A stretch of 64,000 bases of DNA from positions 124,001 through 188,000 of the forward strand of contig CALOFP010000004.1 of assembly GCA_942492635.1 (NCBI GenBank), given 5' to 3'. Shown in pieces: positions 53,084 to 61,545 of this stretch. The notes beneath the pieces were generated by a model. That model made no database searches. It worked only from the letters and a program-made list of their open reading frames with translations, and was not told the origin of the DNA. Origin of the DNA: CALOFP01 sp942492635. Lineage in GTDB: Bacteria > UBP6 > UBA1177 > CALOFP01. The position numbers and the translations under genes are program-made. Position 1 is the first letter of the stretch. Each line of letters starts with the position of its first letter.

Positions 53084-54964
53084 ATGGTCGAAAAGAACAA
53101 GGGTCCTGAAAAACCAACGATAGACAAGGAATATCTCAAAAAGCTGGCCGAAAAAATAAAAGCGGAGAAGGCGAAAAAGGGTGCCGGTACCCCCATGGGA
53201 GCTCCAAAACCTCCAGTTCCACCGAAACCACCTGTTCCCAACCTGATGGATGAAGAAGACGAACAGGAGGAGATGGCGGCTGAAAAGACTGCCATTATCG
53301 ATCTGGCTTCTCTCTCGGGCAGTAAGGCAGACGCTAAACTTGTCATCATTGACGGAAAGGACGAGGGCAAATCAGCTGAGATAACAAGAGATGAAATGCT
53401 TGTTGGTCGAAGCCTCGATAACGATTTCGTCGTAAGCGACATATCCGTATCCCGAAAGCACTTTAAAGTTGTCAAGGAGGGGGAAGGTTACAAGGTTGTC
53501 GACATGGGAAGCGGAAACGGAATCCGCCTCAACGGCAAGAAAGTCGCTTCAGCTACCCTCTACAACGGAGATACTATTACGGCCGGCGCCCGTAACGTAA
53601 GGTTCGAAATAATCAACGACGCCCTCAGGGAAAAATTCTCCCGTAAAAAGGAGGCGAAAGAGGCTGTCGTTGTTAAACAGAAGAGTTCCCCTGTCGCATG
53701 GATTGCAATTATTCTGGTTCTCGCACTCGGCGGAGCCGGGTACTACTTTTTCACTACCCAGCAGAAGCAGATCGTTCGTGAAAAGTTCTCCAGCGACGAA
53801 GAATTCGAACTTAAACTTTACAAAGTCGAAGACCTCATAAAGAACAAGAAAATGAAGGAGGCAGAGAAGCTTGTATACTCTCTTCTTTCCGTCAAGCCCA
53901 ACAGCACAGATCTGGCTCAGAAACAAAACATGATCCAGGTTGAAAAGAAATATATGAACTCCTTCGAGAAGGCGAAGGCAGCCCTCGCCGAAGCCTCTGT
54001 ACTGGAAGGAAAGAAGCAGGAAAAGGATGCAGCTTCCAAGAAAGGTGAGGCCGAAAAACTTCTCAGGACCATTCCCCACTCCAGCATTTTCTTCGCCGAC
54101 GTCAAGTCCCTGGCAGGCAAAGAAAAGGTTATCGGCTGGATGCTTGACGACACAAAGAAACTTATAAAAGAGAATAAGAAAGATCAGGCAACCGAGAAAC
54201 TTCTCATTATCATCGGGGAAGATCCGAACAACAGCGAAGCCAGAAACCTTATCGCGTCCGTCGGTGAGAAGACTGTTCAATCTGCAAAACAGAAAGAGGC
54301 GGCAAAGAAGAAGGCAAAAGAGGAGAAGCTGCAAAGAGCCCGTAAACTCCAGGAAAAAAAGGCACGTCTGACCCAAAAGAAAAAGACGCCGAAGAGTGTC
54401 GCAAAACCGAAGAGGAAAGCTCCCGAGAAGGAGGTCAGGAAGGCTCCCAAAAAAGAGAAACCTGTGAAGGATCCTTTTGCCGATCTCGTTACTCCGGAAC
54501 CGGAAAAGAAAGCCGGCGGTGATGTAGTCGAGACAGCTGTAGAGGCATATCTCTCCAAAGATTTTGATGGAGCCATAAATACTCTTAAGCAATCAAAAGA
54601 CAAAAAGGCACAATCCATTCTAAAACAGTTAAACAAATTTAAAAAATACTACAGTAGAGCAGAGAAGGTATCCGGTAAGGAGCGTGATCGATGGATTAAA
54701 AAACTCAAAAAGATCGATAAAAAAATCTCCGGCGGAAAAATGGCTTCCGATCTCGACGAAATGCTCAAGGAATCCGGTGAACCTGAAGGTGGAGAGCCTT
54801 CTGAAGGCGACATAGAGGAGGCAAAGAGACTCTACATGGAGGGAAGAGCCCTCATGGATGCAAACCCTGAAAAAGCCAGGGAGAATTTCAACAAAGTACT
54901 CAAGCTCGTCCCGAGGAACCACAAGTACCACAAGAAGGCGACCAAGGCCCTTAAAAAGCTTTAA
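53084..54964 (+). CDS. FHA-domain, single-pass membrane protein with Lys-rich and TPR-like C-terminal region
   Basis: This 626-residue protein has a Lys/Pro-rich N-terminal segment (about 1-55) and an FHA domain (about 80-175: LVGRSLDNDFVVSDISVSRKH, GSGNGIRLNGK), which binds phosphothreonine peptides. One membrane helix (about 205-225, WIAIILVLALGGAGYYFFTT) follows, then a helical, Lys-rich region (about 395-470) and C-terminal TPR-like helices (RLYMEGRALMDANPEKARENF). The FHA domain should be cytoplasmic and would respond to Ser/Thr kinases, none of which is in the window. A strong terminator follows at 54987. GGGAG precedes the ATG. Confidence 0.83.
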   Translation: MVEKNKGPEKPTIDKEYLKKLAEKIKAEKAKKGAGTPMGAPKPPVPPKPPVPNLMDEEDEQEEMAAEKTAIIDLASLSGSKADAKLVIIDGKDEGKSAEITRDEMLVGRSLDNDFVVSDISVSRKHFKVVKEGEGYKVVDMGSGNGIRLNGKKVASATLYNGDTITAGARNVRFEIINDALREKFSRKKEAKEAVVVKQKSSPVAWIAIILVLALGGAGYYFFTTQQKQIVREKFSSDEEFELKLYKVEDLIKNKKMKEAEKLVYSLLSVKPNSTDLAQKQNMIQVEKKYMNSFEKAKAALAEASVLEGKKQEKDAASKKGEAEKLLRTIPHSSIFFADVKSLAGKEKVIGWMLDDTKKLIKENKKDQATEKLLIIIGEDPNNSEARNLIASVGEKTVQSAKQKEAAKKKAKEEKLQRARKLQEKKARLTQKKKTPKSVAKPKRKAPEKEVRKAPKKEKPVKDPFADLVTPEPEKKAGGDVVETAVEAYLSKDFDGAINTLKQSKDKKAQSILKQLNKFKKYYSRAEKVSGKERDRWIKKLKKIDKKISGGKMASDLDEMLKESGEPEGGEPSEGDIEEAKRLYMEGRALMDANPEKARENFNKVLKLVPRNHKYHKKATKALKKL

Positions 54965-54986
54965 TCACCTATTTAATCATTCATCC

Positions 54987-55014
54987 GGCCCCTCAAAAGA
55001 GGGGCCTTTTTTTT
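54987..55014 (+). terminator. Rho-independent terminator after the FHA gene
   Basis: GGCCCCTC-AAAA-GAGGGGCC forms a perfect 8-bp GC-rich stem followed by eight T. It lies 22 bases after the FHA gene's stop. The rhodanese ribosome binding site begins directly after the T run. Confidence 0.9.
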
Positions 55015-55023
55015 GGAGGAAAC

Positions 55024-55815
55024 ATGAACTACTTCACCTCCCCCTCCGAGCTGAGGGAACTTCAGAAAAGCGGCAACCTCGTAATTCTCGACACAAGGGC
55101 AGGCTCAAACTCCGTTCTCTATAACGGGGGACACATCCCCGGAGCCCTACCTGTCGATCCCGAAAAGATCCTTACAGGCGAAAAGGGAATTCACGGAGGC
55201 AGGCACCCCCTTCCCTCCATGGAAAAATTTCATGGAGAAATGGAAAAATTCGGCATCGGCCAGAAGACAAGGATCGTCGCATACGGCCCTTTCTCTGCAA
55301 GACTTATCTTCATGCTTCACATCATAGGATTCAATAATGGATCAACACTCTCCGGCGATATGGAAGGATGGATTAAATCCGGAGGGGATGTTTCAACCTC
55401 CCAGCCGACACAGCCCCGGCCCGGATCCTTTCCCTGCCTAATTAACCTTGAGATTGTTGTCGAGATGGAAGAAATCAGGAAGAAACGAGATAAGATACTA
55501 TTGATCGACTGCAGATCCGTAGAGAGACACCGTGGAAAGCGGGAACCCATCGACAAGATCGCAGGTTCGATCCCGGAATCCATCAACATTCACTATGAAA
55601 AAGGTTTCGACGAAGATGGTTACATTAAAAATAAAAATATTTTAAAGTCAATTTTCAGCATTCCGATTGAGACACCCCGGGAAGTTGTCCTGTACTGTGG
55701 CTCTGGCGTTACCGCTTGTTTCAACTATCTGATATTAAAGGAATTAAATGTTGATTCGAGAATATATGTGGGGAGTTGGAGCGACTGGATAAGCTATTCA
55801 GAGAACCTCTTGTAA
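55024..55815 (+). CDS. Two-domain rhodanese (thiosulfate or mercaptopyruvate sulfurtransferase)
   Basis: The 263-residue protein has two rhodanese domains. The first (about 1-125: VILDTRAGS, NGGHIPGALPVD) lacks the catalytic Cys. The second (about 135-263: LLIDCRSVERHRGKRE, IAGSIPESINI) has the active-site loop YCGSGVTACFN. GGAGGA upstream is a strong ribosome binding site; it overlaps the terminator's edge, so the gene may depend on read-through or an internal promoter. The enzyme would transfer sulfane sulfur to thiol acceptors in the cytoplasm. Confidence 0.9.
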   Translation: MNYFTSPSELRELQKSGNLVILDTRAGSNSVLYNGGHIPGALPVDPEKILTGEKGIHGGRHPLPSMEKFHGEMEKFGIGQKTRIVAYGPFSARLIFMLHIIGFNNGSTLSGDMEGWIKSGGDVSTSQPTQPRPGSFPCLINLEIVVEMEEIRKKRDKILLIDCRSVERHRGKREPIDKIAGSIPESINIHYEKGFDEDGYIKNKNILKSIFSIPIETPREVVLYCGSGVTACFNYLILKELNVDSRIYVGSWSDWISYSENLL

Positions 55816-56027
55816 TCACTAAGCAATTTCGCAATTAAAACTCGCAAAAGTTGCATTTTGCACAAACTTATCCTTTAATATTTTCAAAGGCTTGTCGTAA
55901 AATTGGACTTCATGCATAAAAAACATTAACCGAAAGATTGACAAAAAGCTATCTATAATGAAAATTATACAGTGGCAAAAGTGTGTATAGTAAACGATTG
56001 TTTTTTAACCACTATTTGGAGGGTTAC

Positions 56028-57263
56028 ATGAAAAAGACCGCATTTTTTACGATCCTTTTCGGGATCATTTTCTCCCTTTCAATGCTCACCGTTTCCTGCG
56101 GTGACGACGACAAGAGTAAATCGGAAAAGAATGAAACGACAGATCAGGACGTCGGTAACGGAGAAGAAAACGATCAGGAACCTGTAAACGACAAAGATCC
56201 TGGCGACACTGGCGACACTGGCGATACCGGCGACACAAATGACACCGATAACACCGGTGACACTGGCGACACTGGCACTACAGAGACAGAAGATGACTAC
56301 CTCATGAGCAGTTGCTGGGGCATGGTAGAGTGCATGAACGGTTGCGGACAGGATCAGAGCTGTCTTCAGGGTTGCTTTGACGCAAGTACTCCCACGGCCC
56401 AGGGACAGTATATGGACATCATGAACTGTGCACAAGCCAACTGTCCGGAAGGAAGTGCAGACAACTGTGTAGTTGAGAAGTGTGCTGCCGAAGTTCAGGC
56501 TTGTCAGCAAGACGACTCCGACAAAAACATGGCTTGCGGAGACTATGATGCATGCACATCAAACTGCCGTAACATGCAGGACCAGAATGCATGTATGGCA
56601 ACCTGTGACAAATATGCATCGGATGAAGGCAAAAAAGGCCACACCGATATGATGGCATGCTTAAATGCGAAATGTGCATCAGACAACAACATGGATTGTT
56701 ATCTCGCAGAATGCAATTTCGAAGTCAACAGCTGCATCAATCCGAATATGCACCAGGCCGGTGACAAAGTTGACAATGTTAACTTTAAGAAAAACGATGA
56801 CAATACCTATAGCCTCGATGATCTGAAATCGACGTCGAAGTTCATCCTTTTCGTTCTCAGCGGAAACGACTGCGGTTACTGTATCCAGGAATCAAAAGAG
56901 TTCGCCGGATTGAAAGAACACTACAAAGAGGACCTTGAAATTATCCAGATTGTTGCCGATGTTCAGGATTTCGCAAATCTTGATGCAGGCTATGATCAGA
57001 ATTTTGTTGGTCTTCCTGTAGACGATACAATTCAGTATTTCGCTGAAGGTGTAAAAGGCGTTCCTGCCAATTTCATCATCGCTTCCAAGGACATGACTCT
57101 TTCATGGTCCTCAGGTTTCGGACTCACAAAAGAAACACTCATAAAGAGAGTTGTTGACAAACTTCTCGAGGAGTACGTGGACGAAACACCCGACAACGAC
57201 GTTGATACAGATCAGGAACCCGCGGATGATTCAGACGAAGAACCGACTGACGCAGACGCTTAA
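56028..57263 (+). CDS. Lipoprotein with tandem 10-Cys modules and a thioredoxin-like domain
   Basis: From ATG 56028 (GGAGGG upstream) the protein has 411 residues. A lipobox (LTVSC, Cys24) is followed by an acidic tract, a Gly-Asp-Thr repeat region (about 59-84), and two cysteine modules (96-159 and 170-236). Each module has 10 Cys in the spacing C-x5-C-x3-C-x5/8-C-x3-C-x17-C-x4-C-x7-C-x4-C-x6-C. A thioredoxin-like domain (about 245-385) carries CGYC (282-285) and a GVPANF segment where a cis-Pro is expected. The C-terminal tail is acidic. It should be an envelope-anchored thiol-disulfide protein; substrate unknown. A stable hairpin follows at 57281-57336. Confidence 0.82.
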   Translation: MKKTAFFTILFGIIFSLSMLTVSCGDDDKSKSEKNETTDQDVGNGEENDQEPVNDKDPGDTGDTGDTGDTNDTDNTGDTGDTGTTETEDDYLMSSCWGMVECMNGCGQDQSCLQGCFDASTPTAQGQYMDIMNCAQANCPEGSADNCVVEKCAAEVQACQQDDSDKNMACGDYDACTSNCRNMQDQNACMATCDKYASDEGKKGHTDMMACLNAKCASDNNMDCYLAECNFEVNSCINPNMHQAGDKVDNVNFKKNDDNTYSLDDLKSTSKFILFVLSGNDCGYCIQESKEFAGLKEHYKEDLEIIQIVADVQDFANLDAGYDQNFVGLPVDDTIQYFAEGVKGVPANFIIASKDMTLSWSSGFGLTKETLIKRVVDKLLEEYVDETPDNDVDTDQEPADDSDEEPTDADA

Positions 57264-57280
57264 CAGGTAACTTTTTTCAG

Positions 57281-57336
57281 AGCAGTGACGCTTCCCGGGT
57301 CAACGGATTCCCGATTAGCCCGGGAAGCTCTGCTCA
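57281..57336 (+). terminator. Strong hairpin between the two lipoprotein genes
   Basis: GCTTCCCGGG (57291-57300) pairs perfectly with CCCGGGAAGC (57320-57329), and GAGCAG (57281) pairs with CTGCTC (57331), giving a long GC-rich stem starting 18 bases after the lipoprotein stop. Only four T follow, so it may act as an attenuator or mRNA 3'-end stabiliser rather than a complete stop. The remaining gap to the next gene holds no other feature I can support. Confidence 0.5.
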
Positions 57337-57531
57337 ACTTTTCAAAAGCATCATAAATGATTCCGTTCATTAAGTCGTTTGCAGGCAAGAAATCCCTGGG
57401 GCAGACAGCAGACAATGTTTTAATTGCCGTTCTCAGTCTCGGCTGGTTCGATGAATTAGAATTACCGTATGCCGGGTGATGACTTTTTGCAACGGAATCA
57501 TAAATGCTCAACTCAATTTTTTGGGGGTATT

Positions 57532-58158
57532 ATGAAAATCAAACTTCTTATTTTCTCTGTTCTTCTTGTAATGGTTTCAGCTTGCGGAGATGATTCCGAA
57601 TCTGTATCACTGAAGAACGATTCCGACGCTACAATTCAGACAAACGACGATTCAACAGACGAAAACGGCCCAGTAAACGATTCCGACGAAGCAGAACCGG
57701 TAGAGTACCCTAAATCGGAAGGCAAATGCGGCGAAGGTGCTGTCGTTCCGAACCTCACCTACCTTGACGCCGGCTGGAAAGAGCACTCTTTCTCCGAACT
57801 TCATACAAAGAAAAAGGCGATTCTCTTCATTCTCAGCGATCTTCTCTGCGGCGGCTGTCAGGAACTTGCCGGCAAATTACCTGCTATTGCCCAACAGTTC
57901 GGAGACGATCTCGCGATTCTTCAGATTCTCACCGATGCAAAGATGAAGGAGCAACTGTGGAAATGGAACAGCGATTTCGGAAACGGAGGCAGCTACAGCG
58001 TAGGTCCCGCAGGCGTCAGCCTGGAGTGCTTCGAGAAGGAAAACGATCTGGGCAACCCGTTCATGTTCGTAATCGACGGATCATCCATGAAGGTTTACTC
58101 AATCTCCGGAGCCGATCTCGAATCCGCAAAGGAAGCTATCGGCGATCTTATTCAGTAG
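57532..58158 (+). CDS. Thioredoxin-like lipoprotein
   Basis: From ATG 57532 with GGGGG upstream, the product has 208 residues; an open frame from 57469 lacks a start signal. A lipobox (VSAC, Cys18) is followed by an acidic low-complexity linker (about 20-60) and a thioredoxin-like domain with CGGC at 106-109 (ILFILSDLLCGGCQEL). It resembles the thioredoxin part of the preceding lipoprotein (ILFVLSGNDCGYC), so the two are probably paralogues, this one lacking the cysteine modules. It is followed 16 bases later by the barrel gene. Confidence 0.83.
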   Translation: MKIKLLIFSVLLVMVSACGDDSESVSLKNDSDATIQTNDDSTDENGPVNDSDEAEPVEYPKSEGKCGEGAVVPNLTYLDAGWKEHSFSELHTKKKAILFILSDLLCGGCQELAGKLPAIAQQFGDDLAILQILTDAKMKEQLWKWNSDFGNGGSYSVGPAGVSLECFEKENDLGNPFMFVIDGSSMKVYSISGADLESAKEAIGDLIQ

Positions 58159-58174
58159 AAAAATACAGGTTACC

Positions 58175-59953
58175 ATGAAATATCAATCATTTTTTCCAAT
58201 CATACTGATACTTCTCCTCACCCTTTCCCTTCATGGAAAAGAGAAGAAGAAGCAGGTCAAGTACAGCATTGATATCAAGAACGAAGCCAGATTGCACCGG
58301 GAAGGTGAACTGAAGGGTGCCGACGGAATACAGGTCGTTGAAGCCGACAGGGATTACCTCAGCCTTCTCAATTCCTCCCGACTTTCAGCCAAATACGACA
58401 ACTGGTTCGCAGGTATAAGAAAAGATCTTTTCTTCATCTTTGAAAAGGATATTGAAGATAGTCTCGAATATGCCTACAGCAACGATCATTTCAACCACGG
58501 AGCCAAACACTATCTCGAGAGAATCTATCTTGGAAGAAGGATCCGTGCAGGAAAAATGCGCCTATCTCTAACCGTCGGTGATTTCTACGAGAACATCAAC
58601 AGAGGGCTCATGCTCTCAATGACGAAAAGTCCCATCTATGGAGACAACTCTATCCGGGGTTTTTCATCAAGAGCAAGCTACAAACCGGTTTCAGCCAAAC
58701 TCTTCGGTGGATACGCAAACCCGACACTGCGTGACCCACTTCTCGAAAAAAGGCTTCAGGACTCCTGGGACTGGCTTTTCGGAGGAGAAGTTACCTGGGA
58801 CATAACCCCAAAAATAAAAATCGGTGCAGACTATACCGGAGCTTTTTATGACGAGGACTACTCCATAGTTAAAAGGTCCTATGAGGTCAGCGAACTGGAA
58901 AAATCAATAGAGTATGACAAGCAAACTCTTGAAAAGCATTTTCACATGGTCGGAGGTTTTATCCAGCTGAACAATCCGTTCCCCAAATTCAGTTCCTACG
59001 CCGGATTCTCGATACTGGCTGACGGCTCAAGCAAGCGTAACGAATTTTCCATAAAACCTCTGCCCGAAGAGCCCTACTACCAGTTATCCGACCCCAAAGA
59101 GCGATTTAATAAAGACATTGGAAATGCAAATGCTCTCTATATCTCTATGAAAAAGTGGTTCGACTTCAACAAAAACAGGCTAACGATCAGTGCCGAAGGT
59201 AAGCGCTACGAGCGCTACTATGTAAATTACGATACCGTTGAGGATATCGATCTTCAGCGCCGTTACTTCAACCCTCCGAGACTTATCGACAACGAATTCG
59301 AAATAGAGAATGAATTCGACACATGGGGCGTTCGCGGAAAAGTCTCCTTTGCAGACAACCATCTTACAGGAACAACCTATCACCTGGAATTCGTTACGGG
59401 AGCACCGCTTGACAACGACGAATACTTCAACAGCAACAAGGCAACCTACCGCTGGGAAAAGTACTACTACGGCGGCGGCGGTTTTAAAAAATCCTTTCCC
59501 CATCTCAACATTGAGGGAAAGGTTGCCTACTTTAAATCCGAAAACAATCCCGAGTCCGAGGATAAAGGCGAGTCGGGAGACCTTCGTGAATGGTACTACG
59601 GAAAACTCAATCTCGGCGGTCACATCCATAAACTATCACTGAAAAGCCAGAACAGAATCTTCGTCAAGAATGAGGATAACTACCGGGAAAACGCAATCGA
59701 TCTCAACAACATTCTGGATATCACATGGGACAACACCTACACACTCTCCCTCATGTCGACATACTGGAACGGCAGTCTAGTTGAAGGAAAGGACGAGTTC
59801 TTTCCCGCAGCCCAGGTATCCTACAGGCACCGTTACGTCAAGGCTTCAGTATTTTACGGACAGATGAAAGGTGGAAAAGTGTGCGCCGGGGGAGTCTGCA
59901 GAAATCTTCCGGATTTCGAAGGTCTCAAATTCCAGCTCGATTTCAAATTCTGA
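58175..59953 (+). CDS. Predicted outer-membrane beta-barrel protein of unknown function
   Basis: The 592-residue protein has a signal peptide (MKYQSFFPIILILLLTLSLHG). The rest is rich in alternating aromatic and polar strands, ending in Phe (GLKFQLDFKF), as outer-membrane barrels do. It may belong with the DUF6029-like proteins, but I am not certain. The last part has two cysteines close together (VCAGGVC), uncommon in barrels. It appears co-transcribed with the two thioredoxin-like lipoproteins, so these may act on it or with it. An outer-membrane electron or thiol exchange role is only a guess. Confidence 0.75.
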   Translation: MKYQSFFPIILILLLTLSLHGKEKKKQVKYSIDIKNEARLHREGELKGADGIQVVEADRDYLSLLNSSRLSAKYDNWFAGIRKDLFFIFEKDIEDSLEYAYSNDHFNHGAKHYLERIYLGRRIRAGKMRLSLTVGDFYENINRGLMLSMTKSPIYGDNSIRGFSSRASYKPVSAKLFGGYANPTLRDPLLEKRLQDSWDWLFGGEVTWDITPKIKIGADYTGAFYDEDYSIVKRSYEVSELEKSIEYDKQTLEKHFHMVGGFIQLNNPFPKFSSYAGFSILADGSSKRNEFSIKPLPEEPYYQLSDPKERFNKDIGNANALYISMKKWFDFNKNRLTISAEGKRYERYYVNYDTVEDIDLQRRYFNPPRLIDNEFEIENEFDTWGVRGKVSFADNHLTGTTYHLEFVTGAPLDNDEYFNSNKATYRWEKYYYGGGGFKKSFPHLNIEGKVAYFKSENNPESEDKGESGDLREWYYGKLNLGGHIHKLSLKSQNRIFVKNEDNYRENAIDLNNILDITWDNTYTLSLMSTYWNGSLVEGKDEFFPAAQVSYRHRYVKASVFYGQMKGGKVCAGGVCRNLPDFEGLKFQLDFKF

Positions 59954-59976
59954 TATTGTTTCCAACCGAAATAATC

Positions 59977-59998
59977 GATCCTCTGGATCCCTTTTTTT
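59977..59998 (+). terminator. Weak terminator-like hairpin after the barrel gene
   Basis: GATCC-TCT-GGATC is a 5-bp stem followed by CC and seven T, 24 bases after the barrel gene's stop. The stem is short, so strength is doubtful. Confidence 0.4.
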
Positions 59999-60085
59999 CA
60001 AAAATTAAAATTTTTACAGTTGAAAATCTGTGACAGTCTCGAACAAAGCTGAATTTTTCGGGGGAATTCTGAAAAGCTCTCAGGA

Positions 60086-61063
60086 TCAGTAAATGGAACC
60101 GACGAGGCCTACCGCCCTCTTGACCTTTTTAATCTTCTCTATTGCGTAATCCCGGGCTTTCTGTGCACCTTCCTGAAGAACTTTCTCAACGTAATCCATG
60201 TTGTTGAGGAGTTCCTCCCTTCTATCGCGCATCGGACCGAAATATTCCATGACCGCATTAAGAAGCTCTTTCTTGGCGTGTCCGTAACCGAACCCTCCGT
60301 TGCGATAGTTGTTTGCCATCTGTTCAACCTTTTCCGGAGATGCGAAAAGCTTGTAGAGTGCAAAAACGTTGCACGCCTCCGGGTCCTTGGGGTCTTCCAG
60401 CGGTGTGGAGTCGGTAACGATTCCCATGATCTGCTTCTTCAGAGCCTTCTTTCCGGCAAACATCTCTATCGTATTCTGATAACTCTTGGACATCTTTCTG
60501 CCGTCGCAACCGGGAACTACGGCAGCTCCCTCAGGAATGAAAGGTTCGGGAATCGTGAATATTTCCTCCTCATACTGCTGGTTGAACTTAAGCGCTATGT
60601 CCCTTGCAATCTCTACATGCTGCTTCTGATCCTTTCCGACCGGCACCGCCTCCGAATCATAGAGAAGGATGTCGGCAGCCATAAGAAGCGGATAGTAAAA
60701 TAGACCGAGATTGATTGCCTCTCCCTTTGCCATTCTGTCCTTATAGCTGTGAGCACGCTGCAAAAGCCCCATGGGCGTTACATTTCCGAGAATAAAGGCC
60801 AGCTCCGTCACTTCGGGTACCTGGGACTGGAGAAATATGGTGGACTTTTCCGGATCGAGACCGAAGGCAAGGTAGTCGAGAACGATGTCCATCGTATTGC
60901 TTCTCAACACCTCCGGATCGGGAGATGTGTTCAGCGTATGGTAGTCGGCAATAAAATAGAATCCTTCGTACTTGTCCTGCATTTCTACGAACTGGCGAGC
61001 GGCACCGAAGTAGTTTCCAAGGTGAAGTATGCCGGTCGGTTTTATACCTGAAAGAGATCTCAT
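60086..61063 (-). CDS. trpS: Tryptophanyl-tRNA synthetase
   Basis: The 325-residue class I synthetase charges tRNA-Trp. HLGN (14-17) is the HIGH-type signature and GRKMSKSY near 195 is KMSKS. SGIKPTGILHLGNYFGA and PVGKDQKQHVEIARDIA are diagnostic of TrpRS. The length is standard. GGAGG precedes the ATG and a TTGACT-N16-TATTAT promoter lies at 61125-61098. It is transcribed alone. Confidence 0.96.
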   Translation of the reverse strand: MRSLSGIKPTGILHLGNYFGAARQFVEMQDKYEGFYFIADYHTLNTSPDPEVLRSNTMDIVLDYLAFGLDPEKSTIFLQSQVPEVTELAFILGNVTPMGLLQRAHSYKDRMAKGEAINLGLFYYPLLMAADILLYDSEAVPVGKDQKQHVEIARDIALKFNQQYEEEIFTIPEPFIPEGAAVVPGCDGRKMSKSYQNTIEMFAGKKALKKQIMGIVTDSTPLEDPKDPEACNVFALYKLFASPEKVEQMANNYRNGGFGYGHAKKELLNAVMEYFGPMRDRREELLNNMDYVEKVLQEGAQKARDYAIEKIKKVKRAVGLVGSIY

Positions 61064-61097
61064 TTTTCCTCCTGATTAAAAGTTTCGATCGTTCCTT

Positions 61098-61125
61098 ATA
61101 ATAATCTCAACACCCGATAAGTCAA
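61098..61125 (-). promoter_or_regulatory. Sigma-70-type promoter of trpS
   Basis: TTGACT (61125-61120), a 16-base spacer and TATTAT (61103-61098) on the minus strand, 35 bases upstream of the trpS ATG. Confidence 0.6.
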
Positions 61126-61443
61126 AAACAACCACAAACTGGTACTAAGAAATCGCAACGAACAAACGGGAACGACGCGAACGGACACGAAAAGAAAGAA
61201 ACGCGGAAATCCTCCATTTTGAACGGCAAAAATCTCGAAATGGGAGAAAAACAGGTCATCGTTGCTCACCTCGGATGACTTAGCTTTCAAAAGGAGCTTT
61301 TTTCATGTTTTTCATGGCTCAAAATGATTTCTCAACCGCTTCTCTGGCTAGTTTTTAAATTTGAAATATAGGAAATTTGTGCCATAGCCACTAATATTTT
61401 ACTTTTAAAATGTATTTCAAAAATTCATTTTTGAAACATTTTC

Positions 61444-61471
61444 TTGACTGTATGCTCTAAAATTGTATGGT
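61444..61471 (+). promoter_or_regulatory. Probable promoter of the spermidine-synthase-like gene
   Basis: TTGACT (61444-61449), a 16-base spacer and TATGGT (61466-61471), about 75 bases before the ATG. The -10 box is the weakest of the set. Confidence 0.45.
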
Positions 61472-61545
61472 TTTTAGTATAGAGGACAAAGAAAACTACA
61501 AAATTTGAGACATTTCGGAGCTACCGCTTTCTTGGAGGTTTATTT

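Larger units (their letters stand above)
61064..61545. other. Divergent intergenic region between trpS and the spermidine-synthase-like gene
   Basis: This 482-base gap contains the trpS promoter (61098-61125) and the promoter of the downstream plus-strand gene (61444-61471). No RNA gene or convincing small reading frame was seen between them. Confidence 0.6.

Noticed and set aside
55938..55959. TTGACA and TATAAT upstream of the Cys-module lipoprotein
   Set aside because: Both boxes are perfect but only 10 bases apart, too close to work as one promoter. One of them may belong to a different promoter that I could not define.
57260..57511. 83-codon minus-strand frame between the lipoprotein genes
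   Set aside because: It reads through the strong hairpin and has no start signal or recognisable motif.
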